Shown: piece after piece, positions 18,366-28,754 of the stretch
Layout of the letters: each line of letters starts with the position of its first letter
How positions within the stretch are numbered: the stretch's first letter is position 1
Assembly: GCA_001600495.1 (NCBI GenBank)
Contig: BCKE01000088.1
Location: forward strand, 74,484 to 111,871
Length of the DNA stretch: 37,388 nt
From: Pilasporangium apinafurcum
Taxonomy: Eukaryota; Oomycota; Peronosporomycetes; Pythiales; Pythiaceae
Direction of reading: 5' to 3'
Notes under the pieces: generated by a model
Databases searched by the model: none
Seen by the model: only the letters and a program-made list of their open reading frames with translations
What the model was told of the DNA's origin: nothing
Made by a program: the position numbers and the translations under genes

Positions 18366-20026
18366 CTAGAATTGAATTTGGTGATTGATGCCCCAACATG
18401 CTAGTGTTTCCTCAGCACTCTCACGTTCTCTCAAGATAGCAAATTTGGCGGTCTGTGTGGCCGTGCTGAGCGTGTATGCATAGGCTGCCGATATCTGGCG
18501 GCTATTATACTTAGAGTGCATCGACATCGTGTAGCCACCCGTGTCATGAATGACGACAAAATCGCCGACCTCGATTTGTGGCAACAGCAACTGTTTCCCC
18601 ATGAAATCACCTGAAAAGCAGAGCGGCCCCGCTATATCTTGCTTCACAAACTCGTTATTCTGCTTCACGTGGCCATTGCGATCGAGCACCGTAATGCAGT
18701 GCGACCAGAGCTCAGGCAGGTATGCCGTGCGTGGGAACTGATCGGCACCAACATGAATCACAGCGATGTTCTGTCCCGCCCAGTCTTTAACTGCTTCCAC
18801 TTTCGACACGGTGATACCTGGTTTCACAAAGATACTGCGACCAAACTCCGTGATAATATTCGTAAAGCCACTTGTGAACAATTCAGGCACTTGGTGGCGG
18901 AGCGCATCGGCGTATTCCTGGAAATCAAAGGCTTCTTCTTGGCCACCATCATACACTGTTGGCAAACCACCACCGAGATCCACCACTTTGATCTGCTGAT
19001 GCCCCACACGCGCATTGATTCCATTGGCAAATGCCACAGCTTTCTTTGCACCAGCGATCAATAAATCAAGTGGGCAGCCCTGCGAGCCAACATGCACATG
19101 CACACCCTGCAACCATGGGTTGGTCTCATATATCTTCACAAGGAGGCTTGAAGTTTCTTCAACAAGCGGTAGGCCGAATTTGCTGGTGGCAGTTGCTGTA
19201 CTAGTCGCATCGATGGTCCCTCCACCCACTACCGGATTAATTCTCAAGCCAATCTGCGCGTTATGTTTCCCACTGACCATGCCAGTGGGATCACCCAGTT
19301 CCATAAAGATCTGTTTCACTTTGTCGATTTCCTGCTCGTTGTCAAGGTTGATGAACACACCAGCGAGCAGAAGCTCCCTCAACTCGCCCACTGTCTTACA
19401 GGGTGAATCGTAGACAACTTTGCGTGGCGCAAACCCAAGCGAGAGCGCGTGCTTCGCCTCTGCAAATGATGCACACTCGGCACCAAAGCCTCTCGCTTGT
19501 GCTTCGCGTAAAATGCCACGTATTGGGTTGGTTTTTACCGCGACGGCGTGGTTAAACGCTTGCTCGGGCAGTGCGTGGCGTAGATTCTCCAGTCGCGCAG
19601 TGTACGCATCCCAGGAGAAGAGGTTCACGAGCGGACTGTCGTCGTGCAACAGTTTCTGCTGGACAGCGCCTTGAACGACCTGAGTGACGGCCACACTACG
19701 TGCGTGGTGGCGAGAGATTTGCTCATCCACATCGCGAGTAGTGAGGAGAGGAGCAACGTACGCTTTCTCGGAGGAAGATGAGGTAGGAGAATGTCTTTTG
19801 ATCAGTGGCAGCAAGAGACCAAGCAAATCGGCAGTGGTGGTAGCGGGGGAAGGAGCATTGCCATCGAGCGCGTTCTCCTCGCAGAGCTATGATTATAAAT
19901 CGCTTATTAGTTGAAATGGAGAACGATCCTGCATATCCATTATGGGTGCTGTACCTGCTGGACTACAGCCTGGACGTTATTCTCATCCAGCAGCTGTGCG
20001 TAATGATTCCAAGCGATCTTCTCCAT
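18366..20026 (-). CDS. Diaminopimelate-decarboxylase-like PLP enzyme, two exons
   Basis: Exon 1 (20026-19955, 24 codons, MEKIAWNHYAQLL...) joins in phase to exon 2 (19886-18366) for 530 residues. The small first exon supplies the only good ATG. This is a fold-type III PLP decarboxylase: the PLP lysine is in AVKTNP (about residue 142), with HVHVGSQG, the phosphate-binding VVDLGGGLPT, EFGRSIF, the substrate-side GPLCFSGDFMG, and the C-terminal HDTGGYTMSMHSKYNSR. The last block and overall length fit the DAP/ornithine/arginine decarboxylase family. Diaminopimelate decarboxylase, the final step of lysine synthesis by the DAP route that oomycetes use, is the best guess, but the substrate is not proven. 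No clear targeting peptide is visible. Confidence 0.8.
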
Positions 20027-20848
20027 GACCGCTTAAATGCTTTGCTGAATGAACTTAGTGAGCACAAGTGAGTGAAATTCAACGGTAAATTTTATCGTGG
20101 ACGGTATATCTATCGATTGCGCAATGTGGGCAGATTCCATGAGAGATGGAAATGAGAAAATGGATGCATGCAATTGCTGTCATTTACATAATGACATCAC
20201 TTTATACACAAATCCCAGATAGCTTCTATTGCAATAGTGTTATGATGTGTAGATGTCTAAAAGCATGAATGCATCAAACGCATATGGCGATGAATTCTTT
20301 GCTCATAAGTCTAGACCCTCCATTGCATTTTATGGGTGAATACAATCACGTACTGTAATAATACTACATCTACTACAGCTATAATGAACAAGAAGATTGG
20401 TGTTATCGGGAGACATCAGTCACTTGAAAATCTTAAGTTTGTCTCAGTGAAGCCGCTTGCTCAGCGGTTCTCAGAAACGAGGAATTCACTCTGAAGAGAT
20501 CACTTAGCACCGAAGCACCACGCAAATCTTTCCAGCATGAAGAACATCACTTGCCAGTCCCATTTCAAACAAAACCATACAGCCAAATCATACACTAGAC
20601 AACAGGTGCACAAGGAGCAAGCAACATCAGTAGAAACCAACAGAGCAGCGCTTCCTTGCCGCAGCTAATAAAGAAGTGACGAAGCAAGTAGTCACCATTC
20701 AGAAAATCACTGATCCACTGGTTCTCAAACGCCCAACATAATATCTGTTTTATACATGTTTAATTTAATTTTATAATTAATAACCTCTTTAAAATGATTA
20801 ATTTGAAAACTCCAGCATTTAATGATACACATTTGGTAACCAGAAAGG
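20027..20848. other. Intergenic region between divergent genes
   Basis: This is 822 bp between the divergent starts at 20026 (-) and 20849 (+). Short frames of 37-50 codons occur at 20384-20700. One open stretch around 20450-20600 (RSLSTEAPRKSF...) resembles a mitochondrial presequence in composition and could be an unplaced 5' exon of the next gene, but no convincing donor/acceptor pair was found. 20740-20800 is strongly AT-rich. Nothing else is seen. Confidence 0.4.
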
Positions 20849-23302
20849 ATGGGAACATGGCGGAATGGCGCAGCGCTGGCTGTTGCGAGTGCGTTTATCA
20901 TTGGAGAAGGTGCTAGCAAGTATGATAACCAGCGAGTAGTGGATTTTGCAAAGCAGAATCTGCGTGCACGGTATGCTGCCTCACAACAGGCTGCTCATGC
21001 TCAACAACAGAAAGTAGCCTGGCTGGAACAAGGCGCACCAAAGTTTCCCTTTCTGGTCGCGATTTCGCCAGGAGATAACCCTGCTACCGTTGCGAATGGG
21101 TGCGTAGCTTAACAACTCAGTGTTGTGTTGCTCCTAAAAACGAAACTTTTGATAATTGCTGTTACTTTTGCAGGTTATTGAGTGGAGCGCGCGTCATTGG
21201 TAAGGAGCTGGACGAACCATTGCTCCCGATTAGCATTTTGCATTCAAGACATGAGAGTTTATTTACACTTATCCGTTGGCAATCCTAGGATCGTATAATA
21301 AGTCTACAGGTGACACACTCACCGAACTATTGTCTCCGTCTTTGCCATTGGAACGATTGATTCACACCATCGCAGCACGATGGAATGGGCTGAAAGCATT
21401 GTTGCACGGGAACGTTCCTGCAGCGTTTGACCCGAGAGTGAGGTTTGATTCTACCTGCAGCAGCTGGTTAGGATTGTAGAATTGTTTTTCATCATTTCGT
21501 ATGTGATGAGGTGGGTATAGCTCGCTGGATTCTGCTCTCAATGCCCTACTGACAGCGCTCAAGGAACTCCATCCAGGGGTTGATGCGATGAATAGTGACC
21601 AAGGATCAGAACAATCTTCGGATAACCAAGTATTTCTCGTGTTTTTCCTGCGTGATGTTGACAATCTCAACGATAGTGAATCTGGTTCCTGGATGAAATG
21701 GATCCACAGTGTAACAAGTGGTGGGTTAGCACATGTGGTCATCCCCACAACGAATGCAGTGACGCCGGCAAAAATTCGAGCGCTGCAATTGCAACATAGC
21801 AGCCCAGACGATTTTGTGAGCATTTTATTACGTGTCGCCAAGGGAGCGGTTGATGTGACAACAGCGGAGGACAAGCTGCGAGAACTTTCGGTTTGAAAAA
21901 TGTGTACATTTGCATTAATTTGTGATTGATAAGTGAGTTAATTATCCAATTGTTTCCATATATAGCTGGTCCATGGTTTGCACTTAAAGGAATCTAGTGA
22001 TGAACACGAAGAGGAGGATGGTGACGAAGATGCCGATGTAAATTTGGAGAGCACGGAAATGCAACCCATTTTGGATGTTGCGGGTAATTGGTGGAGCGAT
22101 ATCAAAGTGCTCTGTGAAAAACTTGAGCACCTAAATCTTGGGAACATTTCAAATACAGAGGTATGCATATTTATGCTAATTCCTTGAGTTGAGTATTCTG
22201 GCATCTGATGGTATGATATTGCCACTTGATGTAGGAACGGTTGTCAACGATACACAGAGTATGCAATGATTACGTGCAAGAATCAATGGCCAAGATCCTG
22301 CAAGAAATGCATTTGGATGGAACGCTAGCTGCTCGGAGTGGTGAGGTGGGAGGAATCAACCTGGATATTCCTGCGGACTCGGAGGAAGAAGAAAAGGCTC
22401 TTGGTGCCTTGGAATCTTGGAAGTGCTTAGAAGTACTCTCTGGTGTGGTAGCTGGACGCAATGGTTTGGTTGCATCCGCCCAAACTATTCTGGTTAAGGG
22501 TGATAAACCCCTGAATTGTGTAAACCCAGTAGATGCTCTTATGCCATTTAACCATCGTGCTAAGGGTGAAGCCAAGTTTCTAGAATTGATCGACAAGAGT
22601 ATTCTGTTTCTGCGGCCAAAGGTACACTCATTCAGCTCCTTGTTTTAAATTCGACATAAAAGTCGATGTAGCTGCTTACATCGTTATTTCCTTGATAATG
22701 TTTTTAGAACGATGTGGAGATTGGAGTTGTACCGTGCGAGAGCCCAGCGCTTGTGTCTCCGTGCTGGGTTGAGATTCGACCCATCATGAAGAAAGCATTT
22801 GAAAAAATATGGGTAGGTCAATGTAGGTACAGTTCTTTTGTCATCTTATTACAGCGATGCTAAACATATTGCTTCTATCATTGCGTAGAGAAATGACGTT
22901 TATTTCAACGCTGTCCAAGATTTAGAACGTGTAGCAATCAATAAGGAGGTATGATGAGATATATGCCAATTTCTGAGCAAAGTGTAGTCTGTAGCTATAC
23001 TGACTGATCTATCTGTAGCTACGACGCGAGATTGCACTCTACGCAGAAGAAATAGCTGAACGACGTCAAAATGCCCACGACAAACAAATGGAGCTTTTAA
23101 TGAGGAGGCACATTATGTCGTCAGCCGAGGAATCACAACGCAAGGCAGAGGTGCAGACACCTCGATCTCTTAAATCGCAACTCTTTTCTATCTAACGAAA
23201 TGGTATGTTTGCTGAATGGTGGTTTAGGTGGCACTACTGGAGGTTGAGATTGCGTCCAAGGAGGTTTACTTAGAGAAATTACGGTCACTGCTGCTCCTAT
23301 AG
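20849..23302 (+). CDS. Unrecognised protein with C-terminal coiled coil, ten exons
   Basis: Ten exons (20849-21099, 21174-21199, 21289-21442, 21521-21890, 21966-22160, 22235-22621, 22708-22812, 22889-22948, 23019-23150, 23228-23302) join in phase to 584 residues. An N-terminal hydrophobic stretch (GAALAVASAFIIGEGAS) is followed by a mixed alpha/beta region. This includes ISPGDNPATVANGLLSGARVIGS and the strand VFLVFFLRDVDNLND, then WIHSVTSGGLAHVVIPTTNA. The latter recalls the Walker-B and following strand of an AAA-type ATPase, but no P-loop is present. An acidic segment (SDEHEEEDGDEDADVN) and a charged coiled-coil C-terminus (LRREIALYAEEIAERRQN) complete it. A degenerate mitochondrial ATPase of Yme2 type is one possibility; it is not claimed. 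Its stop is only eight bases from the stop of the opposing GALK2-like gene. Confidence 0.7.
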
Positions 23303-23310
23303 CCGAGAAC

Positions 23311-25076
23311 TCAGGGAACAATGGTATAAATATCAGCCCCAGCTGAAGGCATGCTTTCGAAAACAATTTCTTCACTGAAAGGTAGACCACGTCGTGTATA
23401 GTAGTCGATCTTCAATGTGGACACAAATTGTGAAACTTTCGTTGTGGGGACTAGCGATACAATGCAGCCACCCCAACCAGCCCCAGTCAGCCGTGCTCCA
23501 AGCGCACCCGCACGAACCGAGAGTTCAACCAAATCATCCAGCTCCGGGCAACTGCATTCGTAAAGCAATTGACAGCTACGATGGCTCTCGACCATCAGAG
23601 CACCTAGTTGGCCCCCAATATTCGATTCTTGTCTGTGTAGAGACTCTGAAGAGCAAAGTTGACGAAATCGAGCCACTCTGTTTGCCTCACTCCATACATG
23701 AAGTGCCCGTTGCTTTAGCTTGAACGTCCTACCAACCGCCAATACGCACTGATCGACATAGAGTGTGAAAACAAGAAAAGAAGACGTTAGTGCTTGTCAA
23801 CGCGAAATCGAGCTAGATATGATTCTTCGTTGTCATTCTTACCTTTGCAGCATGATGAAGTCTAGATCCTTTGAACATATTTTCAAGTGGTATTCCAAAA
23901 GTCTCTTCTAGTTCAGTGGTCGTGTATTCCTCACATGTGCAGTAATACGTCGCGAATTCCTGCAATGCTTCAAATGAGACAGATGCTCCAGATGACTTCG
24001 CCAGTGTCTTATGTACATCATCAAGTCGATCCATCTACCACGTCAACATCCCGTTAGCCAAGCATCCACTTGGATGAATCATCGTATTCCAACAGGTACG
24101 AACATAATACCTGTGTCCAATGTGGTAGTTCAAGGTTCTTTGCGATGAGCTTCGCTGCTAAAGCACACTCCACGACGCGCTTGTTAAAGCGATGAGTAGC
24201 ATCTACTGCTTTCTGCGCGATGACCATACTATTGGCGACGACAAACGTCAGTCCAAGCGCTTTTATGGGCATTGTCACTGGTTTAGCACGTAATGGAGCA
24301 AACTCAACGTGTAATGCGCATCTTGGTTGTGCTAGACAAGAGATTGCCTGATCCATTCCACCTCCCATCGTACCAATACGATGCTCTGCCTGGCGACACA
24401 ACTCTGCCATTTCTAATCGATTCAGCATCTTTGTCGGTGGTAAGATAATCGAGGCGGCGACAAGTGCGCCGACGACCACCAACGCGCTGGAGCTAGAGAG
24501 TCCACATGCAGGAGGAATCGTCCCATCGATCAATAGCTGCAGCGTATTTATTGGCAATTGCAGGTCTGCTTGTGCGTTTAACACACCAAGTATGCCACAC
24601 AGGACATAGTTTGTCCATGCTGCGTCTTCAGTTATTTCTAATAAGTTGAATACGGCATAATCCTTCTTTCGAGGTAACTGCTGGATCACTTGCTTGTAGT
24701 TGGGATCTGTATTGACAAAAGTAATGCTGCATACGTCCCCATTCTTATCATTACTACCATTCGCCACATCAGTCGTAGCTGAAAATGCCACAGAAACGTC
24801 CTGTTCGATGGCCATAGGTAGCACTGCGTAGCCTTCGTAATCGACATGCTCGCCGATGAGGTTGACGCGGCCTGGCGCACGAGCGATGCCGCTGGGTAAA
24901 GTATTGAAGATTTGCCTGAATTTCCCCGCTAATCGAACTAGGCGACTGTATTGCTGCTGCGTAGTGGGAGTCAAATGCGTAAATTCTCTCTCGAACATGA
25001 GCGGAATCACGTTGAAGCAGCCATATCCATCAGGCACATTCGCCATCTGATGTGTGTGAAATGGATCCATCCACAT
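23311..25076 (-). CDS. GALK2-like galactokinase / GHMP kinase, three exons
   Basis: Exons 25076-24111, 24034-23843 and 23748-23311 give 531 residues, longer than the usual about 450. The galactokinase signature ARAPGRVNLIGEHVDYEGYA (66-84) is complete. It is followed by the GHMP ATP loop CGLSSSSALVV (191-201) and GTMGGGMDQAIS (235-246) with the expected catalytic Asp242. The third-exon start FKLKQRALHVWSEANRV and the end GARLTGAGWGGCIVSLVP are the C-terminal galactokinase motifs. MAIEQDVSVAF, rather than the bacterial form, suggests the GALK2 (N-acetylgalactosamine/galactose kinase) branch. It should phosphorylate galactose or GalNAc at C1. Extra length comes from an N-terminal extension, a loop near residue 105 and the middle exon. 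The last acceptor is the least certain junction. Confidence 0.85.
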
Positions 25077-25298
25077 AAAGAATGTGCCAGTTTCAGCAAA
25101 AATTACTAAACAAGGTATATTTTAAAAAATATTTACAAAAAATGCATTGTAATTTTGACACCGCTTGAGTGTTTCAAAATACTATATAAAATTTGACATA
25201 AATATACTAAATAGTGTATTATAAAGAGTATAGCACCTTAATTTGGTACAATAATAGGAAGCTACACTGAACTTATGCTCATGAAGTCAAATACACAA

Positions 25299-25305
25299 TC
25301 ATTCT
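25299..25305 (+). promoter_or_regulatory. Candidate oomycete initiator element
   Basis: TCATTCT fits the oomycete initiator consensus YCAYTYY and lies 14 bases before the ATG of the carboxypeptidase gene. Short leaders are common in oomycetes. A seven-base match is weak by itself, so this remains a candidate transcription start. Confidence 0.3.
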
Positions 25306-25318
25306 GTGGTGGCGAACC

Positions 25319-26836
25319 ATGCACTCGGCATCAGAGCGGACGCCGCTGGCGACGATTCGCGAAAATGAAGCGCTGCGTGCACAGTCTAAGGCGAAGGAGC
25401 TGCAGCTTCAGGAACGAAAGCGGCTGGTCGTCGTGTTGTCGGTCGTTCTCGCGATTCTCGTGCTTGGCGTGGTGTTCTTGAGCGGATACGGACATCATAA
25501 CCATCACCAGCAGTCAGCACTACTGACTGCACAACCGATTTTTACCACCAATGTCGATGGAACAATCGAAGAACACTATTGTGGGTTGACTAAACAAGAC
25601 TCTGGTTATATTCGCCTCCCAAACAAGAGGGATGATCATTACTTTTACTGGTACTTTGAATCGCGCAGTAATCCCAGCACCGATCCGTTTGTGCTATGGC
25701 TCACCGGTGGGCCTGGTGGATCGAGTATGCTGGCGTTATTATCCGAGAATGGTCCTTGCACTGTATTATCGAACCTCTCAACAGTATCCAACCCGTACTC
25801 GTGGATAAACAACGCCAATGTGGTATGGCTCGACCAGCCTACAAATGTTGGCTTCTCTTTTTCGACTCAATCGGCCGATGATGCTGATAATTCCGAGGCG
25901 AACGTTGGGGAAAATATCTTCTGGTTTTTACAGGGATTTCTAGACAAGCATCCAGAGCTAAAAGGTCGTGAATTCTTTATCGCGGGTGAAAGCTACGGCG
26001 GCCATTACGTTCCTGCAGCTGCGCATTACTTGTGGCAACAAAACAAGCGGCTGAACGGTACTCAGCATCAAATCAATTTGCAAGGGATCTCCATTGGCAA
26101 TGGGTTAACTGATTCTGTGATCCAGACTCCACATCAAATGGATATGGTCGACAACGTCTACAACATCACGTTTGTCAGCAATTCCAGCCAACTCGCCGCT
26201 ATGGAAGCTGCCAAGCCCATATGTGCGCAGAAGATGGCGGAGTGTCAAAGTAACGGCTCAATCTGTTTTGATGCAGAAGAATACTGTGATACACACTTAA
26301 TAGCACCGCTGCTGTTGGCGAACCGCAGTCTCTACGACATTCGTCAATATTGCGATTCATCCAACCAAGTTGATTGCATTTCAACGTCCACGCTTGGAGC
26401 CTATCTCAATTCACCCAACCTGAGGCAAGCGCTTCATGTCGATCCTCGTGCCAACGCATGGACGATGGTCAATATGGATGTCAACATGGCATTCACGTTC
26501 AGTCTAGATGTTTTCCTATCGGTTCGATCGTTTGTTGAAGATCTGCTGACTGATCACATTCGCGTCCTGCTCTACGCAGGAGACGCCGATTTGGCGTGCA
26601 ATTGGTACGGTAATCAGGCGCTAGCGAAGGCATTGGAGTGGAGCGGCAAAGAAGCGTTCAATGCTGTGGAAGATCATGCGTTCATTACGAATTATGGTAT
26701 CGATGCTGGTACTGTGCGTAACTTTGAAGAGTTGACATTCGTCAAGGTGTACAACTCCGGCCACATGGTACCACAAGATCAGCCCCAGGTCGCACTGGAA
26801 ATGATCAACAAGTTTTTCCGCAACGAACCGCTATAA
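25319..26836 (+). CDS. Serine carboxypeptidase (S10, CPY-like), membrane-anchored
   Basis: This is a single exon of 505 residues. A charged N-terminus (1-34) precedes one hydrophobic helix (LVVVLSVVLAILVLGVVFL, 36-55), which looks like a type II signal anchor rather than a cleaved signal. The S10 fold follows: the oxyanion segment WLTGGPGGSS (128-135), the nucleophile Ser225 in GESYGGHYVP, the catalytic Asp424 in AGDADLACNWYGN, and His482 in YNSGHMVP. The CNWYGN context is like yeast carboxypeptidase Y. Several N-glycosylation sites (NLS, NIT, NSS, NGS, NRS) and paired cysteines fit a lumenal or vacuolar/secreted enzyme that trims C-terminal residues. It is divergent from the GALK2-like gene, with 242 bp between starts. 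Confidence 0.92.
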   Translation: MHSASERTPLATIRENEALRAQSKAKELQLQERKRLVVVLSVVLAILVLGVVFLSGYGHHNHHQQSALLTAQPIFTTNVDGTIEEHYCGLTKQDSGYIRLPNKRDDHYFYWYFESRSNPSTDPFVLWLTGGPGGSSMLALLSENGPCTVLSNLSTVSNPYSWINNANVVWLDQPTNVGFSFSTQSADDADNSEANVGENIFWFLQGFLDKHPELKGREFFIAGESYGGHYVPAAAHYLWQQNKRLNGTQHQINLQGISIGNGLTDSVIQTPHQMDMVDNVYNITFVSNSSQLAAMEAAKPICAQKMAECQSNGSICFDAEEYCDTHLIAPLLLANRSLYDIRQYCDSSNQVDCISTSTLGAYLNSPNLRQALHVDPRANAWTMVNMDVNMAFTFSLDVFLSVRSFVEDLLTDHIRVLLYAGDADLACNWYGNQALAKALEWSGKEAFNAVEDHAFITNYGIDAGTVRNFEELTFVKVYNSGHMVPQDQPQVALEMINKFFRNEPL

Positions 26837-27444
26837 GTTGTTGTGGATAGGATCCATGTATGCTCTCAAACGTGCATGGTTGCCAAACGCCATATGTTTT
26901 GAAATCGTTTTGACGAGTTTTGTGAAAGACATCTTTGTTCCAATTTCTTTTGGATTCGTGTGAATACCTGCAGTGTGACATTTTCCTTTATTTTGGTAGC
27001 GTAGACGTTGATCAAGCGTTGTCACGTAGATGGATATTTGCCATTTCTATTATGATAAACACGTTCATCGATCACTTCGTCTGCCTTCAAAATCCGAACG
27101 AAATCTTTTGATTTTTCCCATACTCTTGCACTTTATCCCCATTTCTCCTATTGGTAGGATGCACATTATTACCAAAGGCACCGAAACTGTCATCATAAAA
27201 AATCGTAAAAATTCCTAAGATCTTCCTTCACATTTGCTTTCAGGGTTTGTTCTAATGTCATAGCGTATGGATATCCTAAAAGAGAGACGAGCCTCCCTGT
27301 GGGCACTCATGGACACTTGTTATTCTTTCTACGTTCTCCAAGCTAATCAACTTGCGCTAGAGATTGCAGTTGGATCATAATTATTACCAGCACCATTGTC
27401 TGGCTTTCCTTCTGTGGTCACGTCTGTACGGGTAGCAGCTTCTT
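26837..27444. other. Intergenic stretch, probably decayed transposon flank
   Basis: No convincing gene. The 3' flank of the carboxypeptidase gene is followed by short frames on both strands (for example 27025-26831 on minus) without a recognised domain. The region lies directly beyond the truncated end of the IS630-like transposase and may include its missing C-terminal part in a form too decayed to read. Confidence 0.35.
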
Positions 27445-28038
27445 GCTTACCGAGTTCATACTTCCTGAAAACAAGCATCATTCAACGCCATTGGATGATG
27501 CTGCTAAGATCAACGAATGTAAATTTCCTCGTCGTCCTGGTTTTCTCACAATAGCTCTCTGATCCTTCACACTTCATGCATACTTTCGGCTGTGATTGAG
27601 AAAGAATGCTGTTTCATCCAATGCTATCCACTTTTTCCCTGTATATTTGGACAATGATGACAAAAAGTGACGTTGCTGTGTGCTACAGACTTCTTGATAA
27701 GCAATGGAAGCCTTTTTGTACGTGATTTTATGTTCTAGCAAGATGCGCTGNACTGTTCGTAGAGAGATATCAACATCATACGTATTTTTCACGAAAACAA
27801 CTCTGTCAGCAAGTGTGCTTGTATTACGATTAAGAAAAAAAATGACAAGTTGGTTGGGCTGATTGTCATTCAATTTTCGCAGATGAGATCGATTGAGAGG
27901 TCGTGCTGCAAACTTAACACCACTGAGCCAATGTTGAACGATTCGTTTGCTTATATCAAGAATCTCAGTTATCTTGTTGAGGGTGAATCTTTGGGTCTGA
28001 AGATGAAAACAAATTTGTCGTTCAACAATTGATTTCAT
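27445..28038 (-). pseudogene. IS630/Tc1-type transposase relic
   Basis: A minus-strand frame from 28038 begins MKSIVERQICFHL and shows an N-terminal helix-turn-helix (LNKITEILDISKRIVQHWL). A second DNA-binding/linker region follows, and then the first catalytic block of the DDE domain, WIALDETAFFLNHSRKYA, with Asp141. The next codon is TGA (27576-27574) where the family usually has Trp; the frame then continues with RAIVRKPGRRG and further IS630-like sequence. A second TGA stands at 27480-27478 and recognisable homology ends near GSMNSVS (27445). The remaining Asp and Asp/Glu are absent. It is therefore an inactive, 3'-truncated copy. One base (27751) is an undetermined N inside the frame. 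Confidence 0.8.
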
Positions 28039-28138
28039 GACTATATATTTTTATGGATAAAAATGGTGACATTCTCACTGCAATTCGTAATAACGTGTTT
28101 TTTTAAGCGAAGCAATCCCTATCGATAAAAGCAGAAAC

Positions 28139-28459
28139 TTGTTTCGAATTCTCCGTAATGAGCTCTTTTCAGCGCTATTCTTCTCTTCAAGAATGGATAT
28201 GAGGCGATGGCGTTCAAGCAAGGCGTTAAGAGCAATGCTTACGTGGTCTCATTACAAGTTCAAGAAGCTATTGAAGTACAAGATGAAAAGGACTGGAGAA
28301 CGCGTGATCGAGTATGAGGAACACTATACAACAAAGACTTGTTCTCGATGTGGGAGAATCAATCGCGCGATGAAGTACTAGAAAGTTTTTTAGTGTTCTC
28401 ACTGTAAGTTTGTCCTTGACAGAGATATTGATGCTGTTAGAATCATCTTTCTCAAGAAT
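28139..28459 (+). pseudogene. TnpB/Fanzor C-terminal relic with two stops
   Basis: The plus-strand frame shows the conserved C-terminal half of TnpB-type nucleases: the helix ALRAMLTWSHYKFKKLLKYK, the strand GERVIEYEEHYTTKTC, zinc-ribbon Cys pairs CSRC and CSHC, and the RuvC-III block LDRDIDAVRII with the catalytic-type Asp at 28418-28420. Two TAG codons (28379-28381 and 28391-28393) interrupt the loop between the Cys pairs, and the usual Asn of D-R-D-x-N is Asp. The N-terminal part is missing; stop codons precede the frame near 28085. It is divergent from the IS630-like relic about 100 bp away. The short C-x2-C/C-x2-C ribbon is like IS605/IS607 TnpB and Fanzor2, unlike the fragment at 4550. 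Confidence 0.75.
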
Positions 28460-28754
28460 GAATATCTACACTCCTGGATTTATCGAGTCCAGACATAGAA
28501 GATGCCTACTCTGCGGTTGTCTAGTCTTAGCTAGCTTTTGCTGTTGCGTCGGACCCAAAGAAAAAGCAGGAGCTCTTCCTGGGATACTTTCATATCTCAT
28601 TGATCCTCGATATAAAGTTAAAGTTCATAGATAACCGCCGTCTACTATTAAAATAGAGCTCTCTATTCGAGAAGTTTCGGTTGTGACTTGATGCGTATCA
28701 ATGTCGACGAGCTACACTTAGAAGCATAAGTGCAATTGCACGGCGCGTGAAGCA

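Noticed and set aside
18639-19413. Plus-strand frames of 130-140 codons opposite the decarboxylase gene
   Set aside because: Antisense shadows of the PLP enzyme whose motifs are all intact on the minus strand.
27354-27486. Minus-strand 43-codon frame (YELGKQEAATRTDV...) preceded by TTTTCAG
   Set aside because: It looks like a terminal exon, but it overlaps the transposase relic in another frame and has no partner exon upstream.
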